Assembly: GCA_001786575.1 (NCBI GenBank)
Contig: MFRW01000002.1
Location: forward strand, 1 to 64,000
Direction of reading: 5' to 3'
From: Candidatus Moranbacteria bacterium RIFCSPHIGHO2_01_FULL_55_24
Lineage (GTDB): Bacteria; Patescibacteria; Paceibacteria; Moranbacterales; UBA1568
Length of the DNA: 64,000 nucleotides
Both the position numbers and the translations under genes were made by a program. Every line of letters starts with the position of its first letter. The stretch's first letter is position 1. The notes under the pieces were generated by a model. That model had not been told where the DNA came from and did not search any database. It was given only the letters and a program-made list of their open reading frames with translations. Below are positions 7,639 to 15,587 of the stretch, in pieces.

Positions 7639-8565
7639 ATGGCAAAAAAAGTCGTCATTCTCGGAAATCTGGGCATGCTTGGACAGGAATTGCAACGTAT
7701 TTTTTCAGCTGATGCCGGATATGCCGTTTCCGCTTGGGACAAGGGCGATGTCGATATCACGGATTTCGAGGCGCTCGGCAGGAGATTGGGAGAGGAGCAC
7801 CCGGATATCGTCATAAACGCCGCCGCGTACAATGCCGTCGATAAATGCGAAGAGAGCGAGGAAGCATTCCAGACCGCGCTCCGGCTGAACCGCGATGTCC
7901 CGCAGTTCCTGGCGAAAAAAAGCAGCGAGCAAGGATTCGTCCTGGTCCATTATTCGACCGACTACGTTTTTGACGGGACCCTGGAGAAACCGGAGAAGAT
8001 GGGCGGCGGATGCCAAGGCGCCTGCTGCGGAGGCAATTGCCATGGGACTCCGGAGGGCTACGACGAGGATTCGATGCCGAATCCGCTCTCGCGCTATGCG
8101 GAAAGCAAGCTTGCCGGGGAACAGGAAGTCGAAGAGCATGCGAAGGAATATTATCTGATCCGCCTCTCGAAACTTTTCGGGAAGCCGGCCGCCTCCCCGG
8201 AAGCCAAGCGGAGTTTTTTCGATACCATGCTCGAAGCCGGCCGGACGAAATCGGAAGTCCAAGCGGTGGATGGGGAGAAGAGCTGCTTCACCTATGCGCC
8301 GGATCTTGCGGCCGCAACCAAAGAGGTCATCGAATCCGGAAGCCCGTATGGAATCTATCATCTCCCGAATGAGGGAGCAGTTACTTGGTACGAAGCGATA
8401 CTGGAGCTCTATCGGCAGGCGGGACTGGGAACGAAAGTGATCCCGGTCGCACCGGACGCTTTTCCGCGTCCTGCCAGACGCCCGGCCTTTTCGGTTCTTC
8501 TCAATACCAAGCGTCCGCCGCTCCGGCGTTATGAAGCGGCGCTTGCCGAGTATCTTTCCGAATAA
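7639..8565 (+). CDS. rmlD: dTDP-4-dehydrorhamnose reductase with Cys-rich insert
   Basis: Last enzyme of dTDP-L-rhamnose synthesis, reducing the 4-keto group with NAD(P)H. The 308-aa product has the nucleotide-binding GNLGMLGQEL start, the INAAAYNAVDKCE motif, the STDYVFDG motif (about 106-113) and the catalytic Y153-x-x-x-K157. Odd: between FDG and the substrate loop (YDEDSMPNPLSRY) is an extra segment of about 20 residues with C125, C129, C130, C134 and H135, which could bind a metal or form disulfides. Ordinary RmlD proteins have only a short loop here. The start is ATG 7639, 2 bp after the T-run of a hairpin. glyA follows after 13 bp. Confidence 0.93.
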   Translation: MAKKVVILGNLGMLGQELQRIFSADAGYAVSAWDKGDVDITDFEALGRRLGEEHPDIVINAAAYNAVDKCEESEEAFQTALRLNRDVPQFLAKKSSEQGFVLVHYSTDYVFDGTLEKPEKMGGGCQGACCGGNCHGTPEGYDEDSMPNPLSRYAESKLAGEQEVEEHAKEYYLIRLSKLFGKPAASPEAKRSFFDTMLEAGRTKSEVQAVDGEKSCFTYAPDLAAATKEVIESGSPYGIYHLPNEGAVTWYEAILELYRQAGLGTKVIPVAPDAFPRPARRPAFSVLLNTKRPPLRRYEAALAEYLSE

Positions 8566-8578
8566 GAGAAATAAACCT

Positions 8579-9820
8579 ATGCCATCGAATCGGCTCAAGA
8601 AACAGGATAAGGCGGTATACGCGGCGCTCCAAGGCGAAGAAAAGCGCCAGCGGATCGGCTTGGAAATGATCGCTTCGGAGAATTACGTGTCCCAAGCGGT
8701 GCTTGAAGCTCTCGGCACGGTCTTCACGAACAAGTATTCCGAAGGCTATCCGGGCAAGCGGTATTACGGTGGGCAGGAATATACGGATGTTATCGAAACG
8801 CTCTCGATCGAACGAGCCAAGAAGCTTTTCGGCGCAGAGCATGCCAATGTCCAGCCGCTCTCCGGAGCCATGGCGAATATCGCGGCGTATGCCGCGCTGC
8901 TCGAGCCCGGAGATACGATCCTCGGCATGGATCTCTCGCATGGAGGACATCTGACTCATGGCCACCCGGTGACATTCATGTCGAAAGTCTTCCGCTTCGT
9001 CCGCTACAAGACCGAAGCCGACGGCACGATCGACTACCGGAAACTGGAAGCGCTCGCCATGAAGGAAAAACCGAAGCTCCTTTTGGCCGGGTTCTCTTCC
9101 TATACCCGCCAGCTGGATTACGAGAAGTTTGCGAAAATCGGCAAGAAAGTCGGCGCGATCACGATGATGGACATGGCGCATATCGCCGGCCTCGTCGCAG
9201 CGAAAGCGCTTCCTTCGCCTGTACCGCATTTCGACGTCGTGACGCTCACGACGCACAAGTCGCTCCGCGGCCCGCGCGGCGGCATGATCCTCTGTCGCAA
9301 GCCCTTCGCGGCTGCGATCGACAAAGCGGTTTTTCCCGGTATCCAGGGCGGCCCGCATATGAACATCATCGCAGCGAAAGCGGTGGCTTTCGGCGAAGCG
9401 CTCCGGCCGGAATTCAGGCGCTACGGGAAGCAAGTCCTGAAGAATGCCAAGGCTCTGGAGAAATTTTTCCGAGCGAAGAAGGCTCTCGTCCTCTTCGGCG
9501 GCACGGAGAACCATATGCTCATGCTCGATACGGTCGCAAGCTACGGCCTGTCCGGAAAGGAAGCGGAAGCGCGTCTCGATGCCGTCGGCATCACCGTGAA
9601 CAAGAACATGATCCCGGATGACCCGCGCGGCCCTATGGATCCTTCGGGAATCCGAGTGGGTGTCCCGGCGCTCACGACCCGCGGCATGAAAGAAGCCGAG
9701 GTGAAGAAAATCGCCGAGATCATGCAAGCGGCGCTTGCAGGAGCCGGATCAAAGCAGGAGCTTCTGAAGCTTCAGAAGGAAGTGGCCAGGCTCTGTAAAA
9801 AATTTCCTATCAATCATTAA
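8579..9820 (+). CDS. glyA: Serine hydroxymethyltransferase
   Basis: A PLP enzyme interconverting serine and glycine with tetrahydrofolate, the main source of one-carbon units. The 413-aa product has IGLEMIASENYVS near the N-terminus, NKYSEGYPGKRYYGG, the LSHGGHLTHG motif, and the PLP lysine K227 in TLTTHKSLRGPRGG (usually THKTLRGPRGG). Length is normal. ATG 8579 was chosen; an upstream frame extension overlaps rmlD and adds a non-family tail. It lies inside the rml operon between rmlD and rmlA, 13 bp and 9 bp from its neighbours, an unusual place for a folate enzyme. Confidence 0.97.
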   Translation: MPSNRLKKQDKAVYAALQGEEKRQRIGLEMIASENYVSQAVLEALGTVFTNKYSEGYPGKRYYGGQEYTDVIETLSIERAKKLFGAEHANVQPLSGAMANIAAYAALLEPGDTILGMDLSHGGHLTHGHPVTFMSKVFRFVRYKTEADGTIDYRKLEALAMKEKPKLLLAGFSSYTRQLDYEKFAKIGKKVGAITMMDMAHIAGLVAAKALPSPVPHFDVVTLTTHKSLRGPRGGMILCRKPFAAAIDKAVFPGIQGGPHMNIIAAKAVAFGEALRPEFRRYGKQVLKNAKALEKFFRAKKALVLFGGTENHMLMLDTVASYGLSGKEAEARLDAVGITVNKNMIPDDPRGPMDPSGIRVGVPALTTRGMKEAEVKKIAEIMQAALAGAGSKQELLKLQKEVARLCKKFPINH

Positions 9821-9829
9821 CGCTACCGT

Positions 9830-10621
9830 ATGAAAGGCATCATCCTCGCCGGAGGAACAGGCACCCGGCTCTTGCCGCTCACAGCGATCACCTCGAAACA
9901 GCTTCTGCCCGTCTATGACCGCCCGATGATCTTCTATCCTCTGAATACGCTCATCAGCGCCGGCATCAAGGATATCCTCATCATCGTCGCCCCGAACCAT
10001 TCCGGGAATTATCTCAACCTGCTCGGTTCCATGTTCCGGAAGTTCGGCGTGAATATCTCTTTCATCGTCCAGAAAGAGCCGCGCGGCCTGGCCGAAGCGT
10101 ACCTTCTCGCGGAAGATTTTCTCGATGACCAGCCGAGCACTCTCGTCTTGGGGGACAACGTTTTCGAAGACGATTTTACGGAAGCGATCCAAAGCTTCCA
10201 GGGAGGGGGGCGCGTCTTCGCCAAAGAAGTCCCCGACCCGGAACGTTTCGGAGTAGTGGAATTCGATGCGGACCAGAAGGTGCTTTCCATAGAGGAGAAG
10301 CCGGTTGCACCGAAAAGCCATTTCGCCATACCGGGCATCTACATTTTCGACGCCGAAGCGGTCGCAGTGGCGAAGAAGCTCGCACCTTCGGAACGAGGCG
10401 AACTGGAAATCACCGATCTCCAGCGGCATTATCTGAAACAGGGAAACTTGGATGTACGTATGGTTTCGGGAGCGTGGTTCGATACCGGAACGCATGAAGC
10501 GCTCTTCGAAGCGGGGGCGTATGCAAAAGAGAAGAAATTGGGCGAACGTTTCCATCCGATGATCAATGAAGCCATCGCCATCTTCAACCAGGAGTTCAAG
10601 AAATCAGTCTCGCTTAAATAA
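9830..10621 (+). CDS. rmlA: Glucose-1-phosphate thymidylyltransferase, short form
   Basis: First enzyme of dTDP-L-rhamnose synthesis, joining glucose-1-phosphate to dTTP. The 263-aa product has the nucleotide-binding GGTGTRLLPLT motif (residues 8-18), the SKQLLPVYDRPMIFYPL motif, the metal-binding LGDNVFED motif and EEKP. It is about 25-30 residues shorter than the well-known RmlA proteins and lacks their C-terminal helices; related short forms are common among archaea and deep-branching bacteria. With rmlC, rmlB and rmlD it completes the pathway, in the order C-B-D-(glyA)-A. galU follows after 18 bp. Confidence 0.94.
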   Translation: MKGIILAGGTGTRLLPLTAITSKQLLPVYDRPMIFYPLNTLISAGIKDILIIVAPNHSGNYLNLLGSMFRKFGVNISFIVQKEPRGLAEAYLLAEDFLDDQPSTLVLGDNVFEDDFTEAIQSFQGGGRVFAKEVPDPERFGVVEFDADQKVLSIEEKPVAPKSHFAIPGIYIFDAEAVAVAKKLAPSERGELEITDLQRHYLKQGNLDVRMVSGAWFDTGTHEALFEAGAYAKEKKLGERFHPMINEAIAIFNQEFKKSVSLK

Positions 10622-10639
10622 AAGATAATCGCCAAAGAT

Positions 10640-11521
10640 ATGCAAGGAGCACGCAAGATCAAGAAAGCCATCCTTCCGGTCGCCGGGTTCGGAACCCGCT
10701 TCCTGCCGGCCACCAAGGCCCAACCGAAAGAGATGCTGCCGGTCGTCGATAAGCCGGTGGTGCAATACCTCGTGGAAGAGGCTGTCGCTTCGGGAATCGA
10801 GGAAATCATTTTCGTGACCGGACGCGGCAAGCGGGCGATCGAAGATCACTTCGATGTCTCCTACGAACTCGAGGACACGCTGGTCGAGAAGAACAGGCAT
10901 GACCTCTTGGAAACGGTGCAGAAGATTTCCGGCCTGGCCAAGTTTTCCTATGTGCGCCAGCCGATTCCGATGGGCGACGGCCATGCACTCCTTCAGGCGG
11001 CCCACTTGGTGGATGATGACGAATCCGTCCTGGTAATCTTCGGCGACTGTATCTACGATAGCGAAGTGCCTGCAGCCAAGCAGCTGATCGACGCCTACGA
11101 GCAGTTCCGAACCCCGATCATAGGCCTTACCGAAGTAGAGCGGCAGGAAGTATCCAAATTCGGCGTCATCGCAGGAGAGAAAGCAGACGATCTCCATTGG
11201 AAGATATCCGGCTTTGTCGAGAAACCGAAACCCGAAGATGCTCCGAGCACGATCGTCGCTCCGGGCAAATACATCATCACCCGCGAAGTCTTCGAGACGC
11301 TCGCTACCATGAGTCACGGGAAGTCAGGAGAGATCCGTTTGGCGGACGCTTTCGAAATCATGCTCAAGCAAGGGAAGCCGCTCTACGGGCGCATGCTCAC
11401 GGGAGAATGGCTCGATACCGGGGACAAGTTCAACTTCCTGCGCGCGACTATCCACTACGGTCTCAAGCATCCGGAAGTGGGAGCGAAACTCAAGGAATAT
11501 CTGAAGAACCTTCCCTTGTAG
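10640..11521 (+). CDS. galU: UTP-glucose-1-phosphate uridylyltransferase
   Basis: Makes UDP-glucose from glucose-1-phosphate and UTP, the precursor for UDP-glucuronate, UDP-galactose and glucolipids. The 293-aa product has the GFGTRFLPATK nucleotide-binding motif (residues 16-26), PKEMLPVVDKPVVQYLVEEA, the FVTGRGKRAIEDHFD segment and a C-terminal LDTGDKFNFLRA, all diagnostic of GalU. Length is normal. It shares its glucose-1-phosphate substrate with rmlA next door, and its product could feed the UDP-glucuronate decarboxylase at 32864 if a UDP-glucose dehydrogenase exists elsewhere. Confidence 0.96.
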   Translation: MQGARKIKKAILPVAGFGTRFLPATKAQPKEMLPVVDKPVVQYLVEEAVASGIEEIIFVTGRGKRAIEDHFDVSYELEDTLVEKNRHDLLETVQKISGLAKFSYVRQPIPMGDGHALLQAAHLVDDDESVLVIFGDCIYDSEVPAAKQLIDAYEQFRTPIIGLTEVERQEVSKFGVIAGEKADDLHWKISGFVEKPKPEDAPSTIVAPGKYIITREVFETLATMSHGKSGEIRLADAFEIMLKQGKPLYGRMLTGEWLDTGDKFNFLRATIHYGLKHPEVGAKLKEYLKNLPL

Positions 11522-11549
11522 CGTGATCCTTCCCTCATAACCAAGAACT

Positions 11550-12236
11550 ATGTACTGGATATACCTCACGCTCTTCGTCCTAGTCATCCTCACTCCGAAG
11601 CTCATCGGGACGAGTTTCTGGCTTTTCCAGGAAGACGATCTCGAAGCTCTTCTCATCTTTCTCTTGGGCGCGCTCGGTTTCTTCATCTACATCGCCAAGG
11701 AGAAAGCGCTTCTCCGGCTTTTCAAAGAGAAACTCCTTCTCCAGAAACAGACCAACATCATCTCGCGCGACCTTTCGGATTCGTATTCCTATATCGGCGA
11801 AATGAACCGCAAGTTCGATATCGTGAAGGACTTGGCTTTCCGTCTCCCCAAAGAAGTGCTCGAAGTGCTCGGAGAAGGGAAGAAACACACGTACCAGTCG
11901 ATCCTCGATGCGGCGAGCATGCTCTCGAAAACAGACGAGGTGTCGCTTCGCTTCGTGAATGTCAAAGAAAAGAAGATGCTGAAGGTAGTGGAGACCGAAG
12001 CGAAGATGTTTCAGGGGTTCGATGCCGAAGCGCTTCTTCGCGAAAAGAAGCATTTCTGGGTTACCGATATGGTCACGTGCGTCTGTTCCCCGCGCGAGGC
12101 TGGCGGAGTCCTCGCGTTCCTTCTCTTTGCGAAGCGGGGGAATCACGATGAAGACATCGAGCTTTTCCAGATCCTCGCTTCCGAAGCGCTGCTCCTCTAC
12201 GGATTGGATCAGAAAGCAAGAAAGGAAGGGAAATAA
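11550..12236 (+). CDS. Unknown membrane protein with a GAF-like domain
   Basis: A 228-aa protein I cannot assign to a named family. Two hydrophobic segments (about residues 2-21 and 30-48) anchor it, followed by a charged, probably helical linker (about 50-95) and a C-terminal region of about 130 residues with alternating strands and helices that looks GAF-like (a small sensory fold) but carries no clear ligand motif. One Cys pair (CVC) lies near residue 179. It sits between galU (28 bp) and a glycosyltransferase (16 bp), so it is probably co-expressed with envelope genes. The GAF reading is an inference from size and pattern only. Confidence 0.6.
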   Translation: MYWIYLTLFVLVILTPKLIGTSFWLFQEDDLEALLIFLLGALGFFIYIAKEKALLRLFKEKLLLQKQTNIISRDLSDSYSYIGEMNRKFDIVKDLAFRLPKEVLEVLGEGKKHTYQSILDAASMLSKTDEVSLRFVNVKEKKMLKVVETEAKMFQGFDAEALLREKKHFWVTDMVTCVCSPREAGGVLAFLLFAKRGNHDEDIELFQILASEALLLYGLDQKARKEGK

Positions 12237-12252
12237 TCAGGGGACCGAACAT

Positions 12253-13452
12253 ATGCGCATAGGAATCGATGCCCGCTTCTATGGGACCGTGGGAAAGGGT
12301 CTCGGGCGCTATACGGAAAAACTGATCCAGGAACTCGAACGGATCGATTGCGAGAACGATTACGTCGTTTTCCTCTGTCCGGAAAATTACGAGGCTTATG
12401 TCCCGAAAAATCCGCGCTTCTCGAAAGTCCTCTCGCGTTCCAAGTGGTATGGGTTTTCCGAACAGTTCTTCTTCCCGTTCCTGCTCTACCGCTTCCGGCT
12501 CGACCTCGTGCACTTCCCGCATTTCAACGTGCCGCTCCTCTATCGGAAGCCGCTTGTCTTCACGCTCCACGATCTGATCCTTTTCCATTATCCGACGAAG
12601 AAAGCGACCACTCGCAGCCCCTTCCTGTATCGGATGAAATTTCTCTCCTACCGGCTGGTTTTGAGCGCAGCGCTCCGGCGAGCCAAAGCAGTCATCACCG
12701 TATCTCATTTTACCGAAGCCGATATCAAAGAGAACTATCCTTCTGCTGCTTCGAAGATATGCGTCACCTACGAAGCGGCGGAAGATCGCTGTTTCGTACT
12801 CCCGGAAGAAGAGGAAAACACGCTCTTCCGGAAGATCGGTCTTCCTGTATCATCCGCACCTCTGCAAGGGGGCAAGCGTGATATACTGGAGCCATATGTT
12901 CTCTATGTCGGGAACGCCTATCCGCACAAGAACCTCGGGATGATTCTCGAGATGGCAGAGAAATTCCCTGGCGAGCGCTTCGTCCTGGTCGGAAAGGAAG
13001 ACTATTTCTATGCCCGTCTCAAGAAAGAGGCTCTGGCGCGCGGCGTAGGGAATGTGGTGTTTGCCGGTTCTGTTTCTGATGAGGAGCTGGGGACTCTCTA
13101 TCGGCACGCGCGGCTCTATCTCTTTCCTTCGCTCTACGAAGGTTTCGGACTCCCTCCGTTAGAGGCCATGAATTACGGAGTGCCGGTGATGAGCGCCCGG
13201 CGCGGATCGTTGCCTGAAGTGCTCGGCGATGCGGCGCACTACTTCGATCCGGAAGACAAGGAAGCGGCGGAAAAGATTTTCACGAAAATGCTTACTGATG
13301 AATCTCTCCGAGAGCGTCTCCGGGCGCGCGGCTATGCCCAGAGCGCCAAATACAGCTGGAAGCGGATGGCCGAAGAGACACTCCGGCTCTACACTCGAAA
13401 AAACACACACGAAACATGTACTCGTATTCGTATCGGCCGCCGAAACGCGTAG
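12253..13452 (+). CDS. GT4-family glycosyltransferase
   Basis: A retaining glycosyltransferase of GT-B fold that transfers a sugar from a nucleotide donor, acting at the inner face of the membrane. The 399-aa product starts with MRIGIDARFYG and a glycine-rich GKGLGRY loop, has YVLYVGNAYPHKN in the middle (start of the second Rossmann domain) and the donor-binding E-x7-E motif in YEGFGLPPLEAM (about residues 294-305). The closest pattern is the mannosyl/rhamnosyl GT4 group. ATG 12253 was chosen; an upstream frame extension overlaps the preceding gene. Its end overlaps the next gene by 37 bp, suggesting translational coupling. Confidence 0.92.
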   Translation: MRIGIDARFYGTVGKGLGRYTEKLIQELERIDCENDYVVFLCPENYEAYVPKNPRFSKVLSRSKWYGFSEQFFFPFLLYRFRLDLVHFPHFNVPLLYRKPLVFTLHDLILFHYPTKKATTRSPFLYRMKFLSYRLVLSAALRRAKAVITVSHFTEADIKENYPSAASKICVTYEAAEDRCFVLPEEEENTLFRKIGLPVSSAPLQGGKRDILEPYVLYVGNAYPHKNLGMILEMAEKFPGERFVLVGKEDYFYARLKKEALARGVGNVVFAGSVSDEELGTLYRHARLYLFPSLYEGFGLPPLEAMNYGVPVMSARRGSLPEVLGDAAHYFDPEDKEAAEKIFTKMLTDESLRERLRARGYAQSAKYSWKRMAEETLRLYTRKNTHETCTRIRIGRRNA

Positions 13453-15584
13453 CTGACATTACGTCGAAAAAGGCCGAGCCAGAAAAAACCGAACCTTTCA
13501 CCTATGAGCCGCTCCAGCCGCCAGGAGCTTCTTTTTCCTGGCAAGAGGAGCGCCGCTCCGAGGCTGTTCCTGCTTCTTTGCATATTCCTCGTGAGCGCGC
13601 GCCAAGAGAGTATCGCGTGAGCGGCAGCCGGAAGCGTATAGCCTTCCTCTCGCTTTCGATACTTCTCCTCGCTTTCGGCGCTTTCTTCTGGTACGAGGCG
13701 AAACACGTCAAGAACGCGATCCAGCAGGAAGGCGAGACCGGCTATGCCAAGCTGTCCGGGGCGGTAGAGAGTCTTTCTGCCGAAGAATACGCGCTTTCGC
13801 TCCGCCAGTTCGGCGAAGCGGAGCGGGCGTTTACGGATGCCCAGAAGCGCCTCGATCTTTTCGGCGGCGAGCTTCTGGAGATTACCCGCTTCGTTCCCGG
13901 GCTGTCGCGCGCGGCCAGCGGCAAGAATATGCTGGAGGCTGGCGAACATATCGCGAAAGCCGGGCCGTACCTGGCAGAAATCGTCGAGCGTTTCCACTCG
14001 TCCAAGGACGCTTACGGCCAGGGGAAGAAGATTTCGCTCCTTCAGTTCCTTAAGCAGATGAAAGCGCCCCTGGGAGAAGCCAGGAAAGAATTGGAAGCAG
14101 CAGACGCGGCGCTCCAGCATGTCGCTCTCGACGATATCCCCGAAGAGAAGCGCGAGCAGTTCTTATCTGCGCGCGAACATCTGCCGGCTATTCTCGGGCT
14201 CCTTACGAGCTTCGACCAGAACGAAGCGGTTTTCGAAGAGCTCTTGGGTGGGAACGGCCCGCGGAAGTATCTCTTCCTGCTCCAGAACAATCACGAGCTG
14301 CGGGCGACCGGAGGCTTTATCGGGACGTACGCGCTCCTCGATATGAACGATGGCGTGGTACGCCAGTTCTTCGTCGACGGCATCTTCAATCCGGACGGAC
14401 AGCTCAAGGAAAACATCGTACCGCCGAAACCGCTTCAGAAAGTGAGCGCCGGCTGGAGCCTGCATGACAGCAATTGGTTCCCGGATTTCCCGACTTCCGC
14501 CGAGAAAGCCATTTTTTTCTATGAGAAAACCGGGGGACCGACGGTGGACGGAGTGATCACGCTTACGCCGGAGGTCATGCAGAAACTGCTGGTGATTACC
14601 GGTCCGATCACTCTCGAGAAGTACGGATTGACGGTGGACAGCGAGAATTTCATTCCCGTCATCCAGGAGCAGGTAGAGGAGAGGTATGACCGCGAAGAGA
14701 ACAAGCCGAAACAGGTGCTGGCTGATCTTTCGATGAAGCTTTTCGAAAGAGTCTTCGCGCTCCAGGACGAGAAAACTCTCTATCGCATGGCGGACGCTCT
14801 CATCCAGGGATTGAACGAAAAACATGTTCTTCTCTATGCCCGCGATCACGAAGCGCAGGCGCTTATCGACGCTTCCGGCTGGTCGGGAAGGATGCTCGAT
14901 ACCAAGAAGGACTACTTGAGCGTCGTGCACTCGAATATCAACGGGTACAAGACCGACGGCGTGATCGACGAGACGATCCGGCACCGCTCCGAGATCGCGG
15001 CTGACGGCTCGGTGATCGATACGGTGACGATCACCCGGGTGCATAACGGCGGCCATACGCCGTATGAATGGTGGAATCGCGTGAATGCCGACTACCTGCG
15101 CGTCTATGTGCCGGAGGGCTCGGAACTCCTCTCGGCCAAGGGGATGACATGGGAGTTTCCGGAAGCGCCGCTTGACTACGACGCCTTGGGCTTCCGCCGA
15201 GATCAGGATGTCACTCATATCGAATCCTCGGAGAAGATCCATGAGCCTTCCGGTACCCGCATCGGCGTAGAGTCCGGAAAAACGGTTTTCGGGAACTGGG
15301 TCTATGTCAGCCCCCAGGAATCCGTGACGGTGGAATACCGCTACCGCTTGCCGTATCGGCTCTCTGCCGGGGAAGATGGCAGAGAAACGGTTTCGCAGTC
15401 GGTGCTTTACCAGAAGCAGGCCGGTACCGAGGGAAGCCGGCTCGAGTCCGCGATCGTCTATCCGGAAAAGTGGCAGGCTGTTTGGCAGACCGGAGGGAAT
15501 CTGATACCGTATGAGCATACCCTTAAGCTTGAAGAAAGCCTCAAAGCCGACCGATTCGTAGGTGCGGCTTTTCGCGTCAAATAA
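13416..15584 (+). CDS. DUF4012 membrane-anchored protein
   Basis: A 722-aa protein of the DUF4012 family, of unknown function, seen in actinobacteria, Chloroflexi and many CPR genomes near envelope-polysaccharide genes. It has a Pro/Glu-rich cytoplasmic N-terminus (about 1-70), one membrane span (about 73-92), a helical region, and the DUF4012 core from about residue 280: YLFLLQNNHELRATGGFIG, then NWFPDFPTSA, then GPTVDGVITLTPE. The bulk should lie outside the membrane. It overlaps the preceding glycosyltransferase gene by 37 bp and ends 3 bp before murJ, so the three are likely one unit for wall or surface-polymer assembly. A role in polymer attachment has been suggested by context but not shown here. 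Confidence 0.9.
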   Translation: MYSYSYRPPKRVADITSKKAEPEKTEPFTYEPLQPPGASFSWQEERRSEAVPASLHIPRERAPREYRVSGSRKRIAFLSLSILLLAFGAFFWYEAKHVKNAIQQEGETGYAKLSGAVESLSAEEYALSLRQFGEAERAFTDAQKRLDLFGGELLEITRFVPGLSRAASGKNMLEAGEHIAKAGPYLAEIVERFHSSKDAYGQGKKISLLQFLKQMKAPLGEARKELEAADAALQHVALDDIPEEKREQFLSAREHLPAILGLLTSFDQNEAVFEELLGGNGPRKYLFLLQNNHELRATGGFIGTYALLDMNDGVVRQFFVDGIFNPDGQLKENIVPPKPLQKVSAGWSLHDSNWFPDFPTSAEKAIFFYEKTGGPTVDGVITLTPEVMQKLLVITGPITLEKYGLTVDSENFIPVIQEQVEERYDREENKPKQVLADLSMKLFERVFALQDEKTLYRMADALIQGLNEKHVLLYARDHEAQALIDASGWSGRMLDTKKDYLSVVHSNINGYKTDGVIDETIRHRSEIAADGSVIDTVTITRVHNGGHTPYEWWNRVNADYLRVYVPEGSELLSAKGMTWEFPEAPLDYDALGFRRDQDVTHIESSEKIHEPSGTRIGVESGKTVFGNWVYVSPQESVTVEYRYRLPYRLSAGEDGRETVSQSVLYQKQAGTEGSRLESAIVYPEKWQAVWQTGGNLIPYEHTLKLEESLKADRFVGAAFRVK

Positions 15585-15587
15585 GCC

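Noticed and set aside
12022..12252. Upstream extension of the GT4 gene at 12253
   Set aside because: It overlaps the preceding gene, and the family begins at MRIGIDAR.
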